DNA of 19,898 bases from UBA4246 sp045113695 (lineage in GTDB: Bacteria > Bacillota > Clostridia > Christensenellales > Aristaeellaceae). Shown in pieces: positions 1 through 7,538 of the stretch. Position numbers and translations under genes: made by a program. Location: NCBI GenBank assembly GCA_045113695.1, contig JBGUJG010000087.1, forward strand, positions 1-19,898, read 5' to 3'. The notes beneath the pieces are model-generated. The model ran no database searches. It was not told where the DNA came from and saw only the letters and a list, made by a program, of their open reading frames with translations. The first letter of the stretch is position 1; each line of letters starts with the position of its first letter.

Positions 1-3000
1 ATCCAGGCCAATTATCCATTATCCTGGACAGAGCTTAATACTGCATACAGCGATTATTCTCCATTTGCCTGGTGTGAGAGTTTAACCAGTGTGGAAATAC
101 CGAACGGGGTAACAAATATCGTAGACTATGCGTTTAGGGATTGTACCGGCCTGACAAGCATTGCGATTCCGGACAGTGTATTGAGCATTGGTTCGGATGC
201 TTTTGCTGACTGCAATTCTTTGTCTGAAATCTACTGCATGAATCCCAGTTATGCCTGGAACTGGTGCGTTGAGAATGGCTATGAGAATCTTCTGGTGGAG
301 TGGGACGGCCATTCTATCATCATGGATCATAATCCTGAATATCATGGTCACCATTACAGGTACATTATCAGAAGAACAACCTGGCAGGAAGCGAGAAGAG
401 CCTGCGAGAGTCTTGGAGGGCATTTGGCAACGATTAGCAGTGCCAATGAAAACGAGTTTATTCTGTCTATTCTGCCTGACGGCAATTTGGATTACTGGAT
501 TGGCTGTACAGATGAGATTAACGAGGGTGATTGGCGCTGGGTTACGGGTGAACCGTTTACATACGCCAATTGGAGCAGCGGTAATCCAAATAACGACTTT
601 GAGGGGCAGCAGGATTATGGCGTTTTCTTAACAGGCGGAAGCGGCGTGGGCTCGGCAGGCGAATGGGATGACGATAAAAACGATGCCAACAATACTTATC
701 TTGGGGGATACATCTGTGAATGGGATACAACGAATGTTATCGTCAGTGAAACGGTAACATGGAATCATCATACTTATCAGAGAATTGATAATGGATGTAC
801 CTGGCAGGAAGCGAAAAACCTCTGTGAAGAAGCAGGCGGACATCTGGTCACCATTGTGTCTTCTGAAGAACAGGCAATTGTTGAAACGCTTGTTGGGAGA
901 GGCTTGAAAAATAATTATTGGATGGGCGGTTATCGGGAAGGAGAGGCTTTTTATTGGATAACAGGTGAGGAATTTGAATATACAAATTGGGCGCCATATC
1001 AACCTGATAATTATTTTGAGGATGCTTTACAGATGTATCGCCTTCCAAATCCGGGAACTCCAGGTTCAGGACTTGGACATTGGAATGATCTGCTATCTGA
1101 CGGAACATTTGGAGATCAAAGTACATTCGGCGTAATCAATTTTGGATATGTTTGTGAATGGGATGATTATATTCCCTGGACCGGCTATGTGCTGGTGTCC
1201 CGCGCCCCGACGTATGACAGCCCCACTGGCACCAATGACGGCGGTCACTATGTCAACAACGTTGATCCCGTCACCGTTCTGGGCGAAGAGGGCAGCAGGT
1301 ATTACATCGAATATATCCTCACCGCCGGGGGCACGCTGAGAAGGTGGGTGGATCAGGAATACATTTCATCAACAGACTATCAGCCGGTGTCTGCCGGTCT
1401 GAACATATCGGCTGATACCGTTGCCGTCGACGCAGTGGGAGGAAGCACGGTGCTTGAACTGACGGCGCCGGATTCCTGGCAGCTCCGGGTCGATGCCCCA
1501 TGGCTGGCGGCGGATCATGCTGAAGGAAACGCGGGCCTAACCCGGATCACAGTGACCGCGGAAGCAAACACAGCGGATTCGCGAATGGGTTATATTCATA
1601 TCAACTGCGGGACGCTGGCGCGGACTGTTTCGGTCGTTCAGTCCGGAACAGAAGGCATTGTCCTTTTCGAGGAAGAGGCTGTCATTACAGGCGCGCAGCA
1701 GGCAGGGATCATTCAGTTTGCCGCGGGGCGGTCCTGGTCTGCCGAAACAACGGCTGACTGGCTGACCCTGCCGGCCGACTCCGGCTCCGCCGGCCATCAT
1801 CGCCTGCTGTATCAGGCAGACGCCAATCAGACAGGCGCGGAACGCAGCGGCGTCATCCGCATCCTGTCTGCTTCCGGCACGCAGTCCTTCACGGTTCATC
1901 AGTCCGCTTTGTCGGATGACAGCTCCTTCTGGTTTACGTTCAGTCCCTCGTCTGTTATGGTTGGGGATACGGTGACCTTTACCGTTCATCATGATATCCA
2001 TACAGCCGCCCTCCGCCTGATTGCAGACGGGACTCCCTATGATGTCTTTGACGCTGTGGGCAATGAGACGGAGTTCAGCCGCGCTTTTACCCTGAACGGC
2101 AGCCGCGCTGTTTCCTTCCAGCGGATGGAAAACGGTGTCTGGTCAGAAGCATTGCCGGCACAAATCCTTCAGGTTGACCATAACGGCACTCTGACTGCAC
2201 CTCAGGTAAGCGGCCAGGCGGCCGCCTATACCGGTGAAGATTATGTTGTGACGGTCGCGCGACTTGTACAGAATGCGGATCATTATATTCTCTACGTGTA
2301 TGACCCGTCCGGACAGCTGATCATCTATCAGGATCTGACGACAGCTGAACTGACCGCGCAGAATCTTCAGTTCGTTCTCGAAGGCACGTTGCTGACAAAG
2401 GCGGGCACCTACGGCTGTTCCGTCATGGTAACGGGAAAGGATTATTCTCAGGCTGAACAGAGTGCCGATTTCACGCTACAGAACCGGGATTATGCAGTCA
2501 GCTTTGCCCTGCCGCATGAAGGAGACAACTTTGTTTCCGGCGGCAAGATCCATACGCAGTATACGCAGACGGGCGGCGGCTATCTGAATATCCGTATTAC
2601 GGACCAGACCGGCGAACTGATCGCGGAATATCCGGAAAACGGCAATCATCTGACGCAGACCGCTGCTGAAGACTGGAGCTATCAGCCGAAACAGGCGGGT
2701 GAATATACGATCACCGGCACGGTTTATCCTGCCGACCGGGATCTTGCGGAAAACACACCCGTATCTTCCGTCAGTGTTCATGTTTCCGTCAACGGCCCCC
2801 AAATCAAATCGGTTCATCTTCAAAGCACAGACCACAGATGGACGTGGGCGCAGGCTTCCAACAACATGAAGATCTGCGTCATAACAAATGATGCTGTGGA
2901 CGAAGTACAGATTTTTGAGAAAGGTGTTCCTTTGAATCAGAACCCGGTCAGGGAATATACGACAGAAGGATGGTCGCGTATTTTCGCTGTGCCGGTCGGT

Positions 3001-5421
3001 TATCTTGTTCCGGGAAGGCACACTGTTACGGTCTATGCTGTTGATCAGGATATCGTTATCGGAAAATCATCTGATCAGGCCCGTGCTGATATGGAGTTTG
3101 CTTTCTATTCAGCCCTGAAACTGAATAATACTTTCCCCGTATACCCGAACCGGAGCGGCCTGGGGCTGGTATCCTCACCCATAAAAGGCACGGATGTTGA
3201 GGCTGTACTGGTTGGCGGCAAATATGTGCAGCCGGTGACGGTTACCTATGACGCCGGTGACTGGTACAGAGTGAAAACCATTGACGGGACAGAAGGCTTT
3301 ATTCCCGCGGCGGACGTGAGCAGAACCTCCCCTGAAGGCGCGAATAAGGAAATCAATATCATCAGCCCCGCAAAAAACAAAAAGTTCCCTACGGGCACCA
3401 GTACGATAGAAGTCGAATGGCAGAGCGGGCTTCCTCTTCCGGTGGTTCCGCATGTCAGGATTGACATCAGGCCCGTCGATGATTCTACCGTGTTGGCATC
3501 AGCGGAGTCTGACGGTTACGGCAGTGTTGTCATCGACACTTCTGCTCTCAGTGACGGAAATTATACCCTCTGGTTCAGCGTGAAGGATATTGACGGCGTT
3601 GAAAATACAGAGTTCTTCAATTTCCAGATGGGCCTTCTGACGAACGATGAAAAATACAAGTATTGGTTCCATGAACAGATCGATCTTGTCTGGTTTGACT
3701 ATTGGATGGATTATGGTGTACGCGATGGTGTCCTGAATTCCAGTTCCAGCGCCATTGAAAAGTTGAACAGTATCATTCCAAACGGCGTCCTGCAGGATCA
3801 GAGCTGGGTGCTTCCCTGCATGAATTGGAAGGCAGGCACTGAAGTGTCGATGAGTTTAAAGGAGGAAATGCTGGAAAAGGACATGCTGGCCATGATTGCC
3901 GATACCCTGCAGAAACACCCTGTCGCTGAAAATTATACGGAAAATACGGCTGTCACTGAAAGGCTGATCAGGGAAGCCGAGGACGTGGATATTCGTGACA
4001 GAACGGTGGATACGGTATTTTCCGGAATGAAAGCTACACTGAACAGCGCAAAGACGGTCATTGACGTCGTTGCCCTGAACGCCGGTGTAACAGAGGAAAC
4101 CGCTTCCGATGCAAAGGACCTCGTCAGCGATCTGATAGAACTGATCATTGATGAAATAGAAATCGGCGTGACCAACTGGGCCGAAAGCTATGATACTCAG
4201 GTGCTTCTGGCGGCATATGTGGATGTATATAAAAACGCCATGATACAGACATGCGACGAATATGTACAGTATCTGAAGAAAGCATATTACGGCACGGATT
4301 CTTTCGTAGGAACCATACAGGGCGCTGCAAGGCAATATATTGACGCGTTTGAGGAATATAAGCAGCAGATAAAGAATCTCCCGTCGGGCGCTGAGATACT
4401 GGATTCTTCTGATGAAGCGGTTTTGAATGCGGTAAGAAAAATGCTGTCTTATTGCGGAGATGAAAATATCAGCCTTGCGACCCTTGAAGCAGCGTCTGTG
4501 GATTTCAATCAGGTTTTAATCGACGCGATGCCGGACATTGTCAATGAATGCTACGATACTTTCCTTGAAAGAATGATAGATGTTTTTATTGACAAGCTGC
4601 TGTCGGATAATAACTTTAAGCAGAGACATCCGTTTTTGACGTCAATTCCCGGAAAAGAAGCTGCTAAAACACTCCTCGGCTGGTTTGAAAAAGGAATCGA
4701 ATGTGATGTGCACTCTGATGGTATTTTCAAATTCAATATGGACGCATTTGAGTCCGCAATCGCGCGAAGCGAGCAAACGTGGGCTGCTACGATTACGCCT
4801 GAAATGCTGCTTCAGGCTTTCGCGGATAATGTGCTTTCCGACCTCAACGCCAGCGGAGAAGATGTAAAGATGTATATCGCGAAAAACTATACGAATGAAA
4901 ACTTCAAAAAGCTTCCTGGGGGAATGGCGAAGGCGATTCACGGCGCGGTCAAAGACGCATGGAAAACAGGCACCTCCATTGGGACGCTGATTGCTGACGC
5001 ATCTGAACTGTCTGCGGCGGATCACGGCCGCGGAGCGTTTCAGAAATACCTGACGCTGCTGTATCTGAACACGAAAGAAAAAAGAGACATAGCGTGGAAA
5101 AACAATGATCTGACCATGTTTGTGTATGGCGCTAATAACAACTGGACAATAGACAGGATAGAAAAGTTACGGTCTGCGCTGATTTCCTGTGTACTGCATG
5201 ACATCCATGCAATTGAATATCTTCAGGAGTTAAAGAAGATACATGCGGAGAATAAGAATTGGGTTGTCAAAGACACCAGCGGCAGATACAACAGTTTTAG
5301 CTATAACTCCTATCCTTCCGATGCCGATATGAGCGCACAGTACAAGGAATTGACGCAATTCCGGGATAAGCTGCAGGATGTCCCAGCTTATGTTCAAGCG
5401 GTTTTACCGGATGCGTCATAA
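1..5421 (+). CDS. Giant modular surface protein (BspA-like LRR, two C-type lectin domains, SH3, BACON, Ig-like), 5' end outside window
   Basis: The reading frame is open from base 1, so the N-terminus and any signal peptide lie upstream; residues here are counted from the GTG at 91. Visible order: BspA-type leucine-rich repeats (about 1-60, with LTSIAIPDSVLSIGSDAFAD), C-type lectin-like domain 1 (about 82-213; WIG, NW, N165-P-N), domain 2 (about 214-359; Q304-P-D and W331-N-D), an SH3-like module (362-425), two BACON domains (437-519 and 522-606), Ig-like sheets (613-1006), an SH3 module (about 1007-1081), another Ig-like domain (1085-1180), and a C-terminal region of about 596 residues (1181-1776) that looks helical and that I do not recognise. 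These families are typical of extracellular proteins binding glycans, mucin or cell wall, so an adhesin or surface-binding role is inferred. No LPXTG motif or C-terminal membrane segment is visible. Base composition is lower in GC than the other genes and uneven within the gene. Domain calls are by eye. Confidence 0.88.
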   Translation: MQANYPLSWTELNTAYSDYSPFAWCESLTSVEIPNGVTNIVDYAFRDCTGLTSIAIPDSVLSIGSDAFADCNSLSEIYCMNPSYAWNWCVENGYENLLVEWDGHSIIMDHNPEYHGHHYRYIIRRTTWQEARRACESLGGHLATISSANENEFILSILPDGNLDYWIGCTDEINEGDWRWVTGEPFTYANWSSGNPNNDFEGQQDYGVFLTGGSGVGSAGEWDDDKNDANNTYLGGYICEWDTTNVIVSETVTWNHHTYQRIDNGCTWQEAKNLCEEAGGHLVTIVSSEEQAIVETLVGRGLKNNYWMGGYREGEAFYWITGEEFEYTNWAPYQPDNYFEDALQMYRLPNPGTPGSGLGHWNDLLSDGTFGDQSTFGVINFGYVCEWDDYIPWTGYVLVSRAPTYDSPTGTNDGGHYVNNVDPVTVLGEEGSRYYIEYILTAGGTLRRWVDQEYISSTDYQPVSAGLNISADTVAVDAVGGSTVLELTAPDSWQLRVDAPWLAADHAEGNAGLTRITVTAEANTADSRMGYIHINCGTLARTVSVVQSGTEGIVLFEEEAVITGAQQAGIIQFAAGRSWSAETTADWLTLPADSGSAGHHRLLYQADANQTGAERSGVIRILSASGTQSFTVHQSALSDDSSFWFTFSPSSVMVGDTVTFTVHHDIHTAALRLIADGTPYDVFDAVGNETEFSRAFTLNGSRAVSFQRMENGVWSEALPAQILQVDHNGTLTAPQVSGQAAAYTGEDYVVTVARLVQNADHYILYVYDPSGQLIIYQDLTTAELTAQNLQFVLEGTLLTKAGTYGCSVMVTGKDYSQAEQSADFTLQNRDYAVSFALPHEGDNFVSGGKIHTQYTQTGGGYLNIRITDQTGELIAEYPENGNHLTQTAAEDWSYQPKQAGEYTITGTVYPADRDLAENTPVSSVSVHVSVNGPQIKSVHLQSTDHRWTWAQASNNMKICVITNDAVDEVQIFEKGVPLNQNPVREYTTEGWSRIFAVPVGYLVPGRHTVTVYAVDQDIVIGKSSDQARADMEFAFYSALKLNNTFPVYPNRSGLGLVSSPIKGTDVEAVLVGGKYVQPVTVTYDAGDWYRVKTIDGTEGFIPAADVSRTSPEGANKEINIISPAKNKKFPTGTSTIEVEWQSGLPLPVVPHVRIDIRPVDDSTVLASAESDGYGSVVIDTSALSDGNYTLWFSVKDIDGVENTEFFNFQMGLLTNDEKYKYWFHEQIDLVWFDYWMDYGVRDGVLNSSSSAIEKLNSIIPNGVLQDQSWVLPCMNWKAGTEVSMSLKEEMLEKDMLAMIADTLQKHPVAENYTENTAVTERLIREAEDVDIRDRTVDTVFSGMKATLNSAKTVIDVVALNAGVTEETASDAKDLVSDLIELIIDEIEIGVTNWAESYDTQVLLAAYVDVYKNAMIQTCDEYVQYLKKAYYGTDSFVGTIQGAARQYIDAFEEYKQQIKNLPSGAEILDSSDEAVLNAVRKMLSYCGDENISLATLEAASVDFNQVLIDAMPDIVNECYDTFLERMIDVFIDKLLSDNNFKQRHPFLTSIPGKEAAKTLLGWFEKGIECDVHSDGIFKFNMDAFESAIARSEQTWAATITPEMLLQAFADNVLSDLNASGEDVKMYIAKNYTNENFKKLPGGMAKAIHGAVKDAWKTGTSIGTLIADASELSAADHGRGAFQKYLTLLYLNTKEKRDIAWKNNDLTMFVYGANNNWTIDRIEKLRSALISCVLHDIHAIEYLQELKKIHAENKNWVVKDTSGRYNSFSYNSYPSDADMSAQYKELTQFRDKLQDVPAYVQAVLPDAS

Positions 5422-5546
5422 TATCCGGCGGGACGAAGGGGTACTTCGAGCTCCTTTCGGAAGGTGGCCTTGAGAACCCTTACCGGGACGGCACGGTGGA
5501 AAAAAGCGTGCGCCACGTGATCGAGGAAATCAGGCAGCGGTATTAA
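5422..5546 (+). pseudogene. Probable 3' remnant of a truncated gene
   Basis: Directly after the stop of the large surface protein, a different frame is open to a TAA at 5544-5546. Its end reads ENPYRDGTVEKSVRHVIEEI followed by RQRY, and its codon use resembles the GC-rich genes downstream rather than the gene upstream. It has no plausible start codon or ribosome binding site of its own. The same frame is open only back to a stop at 5367, inside the preceding gene. The simplest reading is the C-terminus of a gene whose front was lost when the upstream DNA was inserted or rearranged. I cannot name the family. It could also be a chance open frame, or a sign of a frameshift in the preceding gene. 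Confidence 0.45.
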
Positions 5547-5585
5547 AGCCCTGTGAACCATACGAACGTCAAGGAGGAAAAAAAC

Positions 5586-6710
5586 GTGAACGACCTGATC
5601 CAGACCAACCCCTTCCGCCTGGGCTTCGGCCTGATGCGGCTGCCGAAGCTTGCGGACGGCAGCATCGACATCCCCCAGGTGTGCGAGATGGCGGACCGGT
5701 TTCTGGTCGCCGGCGGTACGTATTTTGACACGGCGTATGTGTACGACAAGGGCGGCAGCGAGGCGGCTTTCCGGGCCGCGGTGGCGGACCGGTATCCCCG
5801 GAGCGCTTATACCATTGCCACCAAGCTGCACGCGGCGGCGGGCGGCGTCGGTGACGCTCAGGACGCGAAGCAGGAGTTTTTTACCAGCCTGGAGCGGACG
5901 GGGGCGGGGTATTTTGACTATTACCTGCTGCACGCCATCCAGCGCTCCAACGTTGACCTGTATGAACAGTACGGCCTGTGGGACTTTGTCAAAGAGCAGC
6001 AGGCCAAGGGCCTGATCCGGCACTGGGGCTTTTCCTTCCATGCCGATCCGGAACTGCTGAAGGAATTGCTGGACAGCCATCCGGACGCCGAATTCGTCCA
6101 GCTGCAGATCAATTATGCCGACTGGGAAAACCCCGGCGTCGCGTCCCGGATCAACTGGGAGCTGTGCATGGAGCGCGGCAAGCCCGTGGTCATCATGGAA
6201 CCGGTCAAGGGCGGGGTGCTGGCCAACCCCATCGACGAGGTCAAAGCCGTGCTGGACCGGGCGGACAGCGGCAGGTCTTACGCCAGCTGGGCGCTGCGCT
6301 ACGCCGCCAGCCTGGAGGGCGTCCTGGCCGTGCTGAGCGGCATGAGCGATATCAGCCAGATGGAGGACAATCTGCGTTCCATCCGGGAGATCCCGCTTTC
6401 CGCGCAGGAACAGGATGTGATCCGCCGGGCCCAGGAAGCCCTGAACGCCGACCGCTCCATCCCCTGCACGGCCTGCCATTACTGCACCGACGGCTGCCCG
6501 ATGAACATCCCGATTCCTGAGGTATTCAATGTCATCAACCGCCGCAAGGGCAGCCCGGAGTTCCGCACCCTGCGGGAATACGGCATCGTCACCCAGGGCA
6601 GGGGAAAGGCGAGCGACTGCGTCGCCTGCGGCCAGTGCGAGGGGATCTGCCCGCAGCACCTGCCCATCATCTCCCTGCTGGAGGACTGCAGGGCCCAGCT
6701 GGAAAAGTGA
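5586..6710 (+). CDS. Aldo/keto reductase with C-terminal 2[4Fe-4S] ferredoxin-like domain
   Basis: A 374-residue protein starting at GTG 5586, which has an AAGGAGG box (5571-5577) 8 bases upstream. An in-frame GTG at 5553 is rejected because it lacks a ribosome binding site. The N-terminal part is an aldo/keto reductase TIM barrel with the expected catalytic tetrad visible as D48, Y53, K80 and H116 (FDTAYVYDKG, ATK, YYLLH). The C-terminus carries two ferredoxin-type motifs, CxxCxxCxxxCP, at C294/C297/C300/C304 and C345/C348/C351/C355. This matches the iron-sulfur aldo/keto reductase group (COG1453-like), cytoplasmic enzymes that probably reduce carbonyl or quinone-type substrates; the true substrate is unknown. 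No clear promoter is visible just upstream. The regulator gene begins 26 bases after the stop, so the two are probably cotranscribed. Confidence 0.93.
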   Translation: MNDLIQTNPFRLGFGLMRLPKLADGSIDIPQVCEMADRFLVAGGTYFDTAYVYDKGGSEAAFRAAVADRYPRSAYTIATKLHAAAGGVGDAQDAKQEFFTSLERTGAGYFDYYLLHAIQRSNVDLYEQYGLWDFVKEQQAKGLIRHWGFSFHADPELLKELLDSHPDAEFVQLQINYADWENPGVASRINWELCMERGKPVVIMEPVKGGVLANPIDEVKAVLDRADSGRSYASWALRYAASLEGVLAVLSGMSDISQMEDNLRSIREIPLSAQEQDVIRRAQEALNADRSIPCTACHYCTDGCPMNIPIPEVFNVINRRKGSPEFRTLREYGIVTQGRGKASDCVACGQCEGICPQHLPIISLLEDCRAQLEK

Positions 6711-6736
6711 CCGCGGAAAGGCGGTGGAAACCGGCA

Positions 6737-7408
6737 ATGGAATCGAACCTGAAACGCCTGCCTTTCTGGGGGCATCTGGATGAACAGGAACGGCAGACGC
6801 TGACGCGGGAAGCGGCGATCAAGCGCTGCCCGGCCGGCAGCCAGCTGTTTGGGACAGGCGACGCCTGCCTGGGCTTGATCCACATTCTTGAGGGAGAACT
6901 GCGGGCCTACATCCTTTCCCGGGAGGGAAGGGAAATCACCCTCTTCCGCCTGAAGGAAGGGGATACAGGCGTCCTGTCCGCCTCCTGCGCCCTGTCCCAA
7001 ATCCGCTTTGAAACCCATCTGGCGGCGGCCCGGGAAACGGAACTCCTCCTGGTCCCTTCCAGGATCTTCGGCCGTCTGGCGGACGAAAACGTCCATGTCC
7101 GCTGCTTTGCCTATGAGCTGGCCTCCAGCCGTTTTTCGGACGTGACCGCCGTCCTGCAGGAAATCATCTTCGCCCCGTTTGAACAGCGGCTGGCTTCTTT
7201 CCTGATCAGGGAATCGGCCGGTTCGGATGACGGGAAGATCCGGATGACCCAGGAGGAAATGGCCGGGCGGGTCAATTCTTCCCGGGAGGTCGTCTCCCGG
7301 ATGCTCAAGCGCTTTGACGAGGAGGGCCTGATCGAATACGGCCGCGGACAGACCGTTATCCGCGACCGGGAAAGGCTGGAGGCCCTGGGCAGCGCGCAGG
7401 ACGGATGA
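6737..7408 (+). CDS. Crp/Fnr-family transcriptional regulator
   Basis: A 223-residue protein from ATG 6737. The frame is open further upstream, but that would overlap the reductase gene and encodes nothing family-like. The N-terminal half is a cyclic-nucleotide-binding-type beta barrel, with the GVLSASCAL segment I associate with a Clostridia-type branch. The C-terminal half is a Crp-type winged helix (TQEEMAGRVNSSREVVSRML). The recognition helix has R183, E184 and R188, aligning with CRP R180, E181 and R185, which read GTGA. The four FNR N-terminal cluster cysteines are absent; cysteines are scattered at roughly 31, 44, 83 and 125. Ligand unknown: heme, a redox signal or a small molecule are possible. 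A terminator follows, then a matching palindrome in front of the next gene, which suggests regulation of that gene. Confidence 0.92.
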   Translation: MESNLKRLPFWGHLDEQERQTLTREAAIKRCPAGSQLFGTGDACLGLIHILEGELRAYILSREGREITLFRLKEGDTGVLSASCALSQIRFETHLAAARETELLLVPSRIFGRLADENVHVRCFAYELASSRFSDVTAVLQEIIFAPFEQRLASFLIRESAGSDDGKIRMTQEEMAGRVNSSREVVSRMLKRFDEEGLIEYGRGQTVIRDRERLEALGSAQDG

Positions 7409-7423
7409 ATCAGAAAGATATTT

Positions 7424-7456
7424 CGGACGGGTTTTGCGGCCCGTCCGTTCTTTTTC
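7424..7456 (+). terminator. Intrinsic terminator after the regulator gene
   Basis: A perfect 8-bp stem, CGGACGGG (7424-7431) and CCCGTCCG (7440-7447), encloses an 8-base loop and is followed by a T-rich run at 7448-7456. It lies 15 bases after the regulator stop and separates the reductase-regulator pair from the flavin/rhodanese gene. Confidence 0.9.
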
Positions 7457-7463
7457 TGTCAAT

Positions 7464-7476
7464 GTGACCAGGTCAC
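7464..7476. promoter_or_regulatory. Perfect palindromic operator, candidate Crp/Fnr-family site
   Basis: GTGACC-A-GGTCAC is a perfect dyad, preceded by T so that the left half reads TGTGA as in CRP sites. Its centre (7470) lies about 41 bases before the transcription start predicted from the TATGAT at 7499-7504, the classical class II activator position. The regulator just upstream carries the R-E-x-x-x-R residues expected to read GTGA. Binding is inferred, not shown. Confidence 0.6.
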
Positions 7477-7498
7477 GGAAAAACTGGTCTGAATCGGT

Positions 7499-7504
7499 TA
7501 TGAT
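7499..7504 (+). promoter_or_regulatory. Probable -10 element of the flavin/rhodanese gene
   Basis: TATGAT matches the sigma-A -10 consensus at five of six bases. The sequence 17 bases upstream (around 7476-7481) is a poor -35, as expected for an activator-dependent promoter. Predicted start of transcription is about 7511, giving a short leader before ATG 7539. Confidence 0.45.
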
Positions 7505-7538
7505 ATGGCCATCCTGTACAAACGAAGGAGGCTTTTTC

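Noticed and set aside
300..1170. Diversity-generating retroelement target in the lectin domains
   Set aside because: C-type lectin folds can be such targets, but no reverse transcriptase, template repeat or adenine-biased variable repeat is visible in the window.
5553..5585. GTG 5553 as start of the reductase
   Set aside because: No ribosome binding site; GTG 5586 has AAGGAGG at ideal spacing.
5394..6737. 447-residue open frame on the minus strand
   Set aside because: It is the antisense shadow of the aldo/keto reductase, whose catalytic and Fe-S residues are intact on the plus strand; the minus product is low-complexity with no family features.
7434..7538. Upstream TTG start for the flavin/rhodanese gene
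   Set aside because: It lies within the terminator and would hide the clear signal peptide that begins at ATG 7539 behind a good ribosome binding site.
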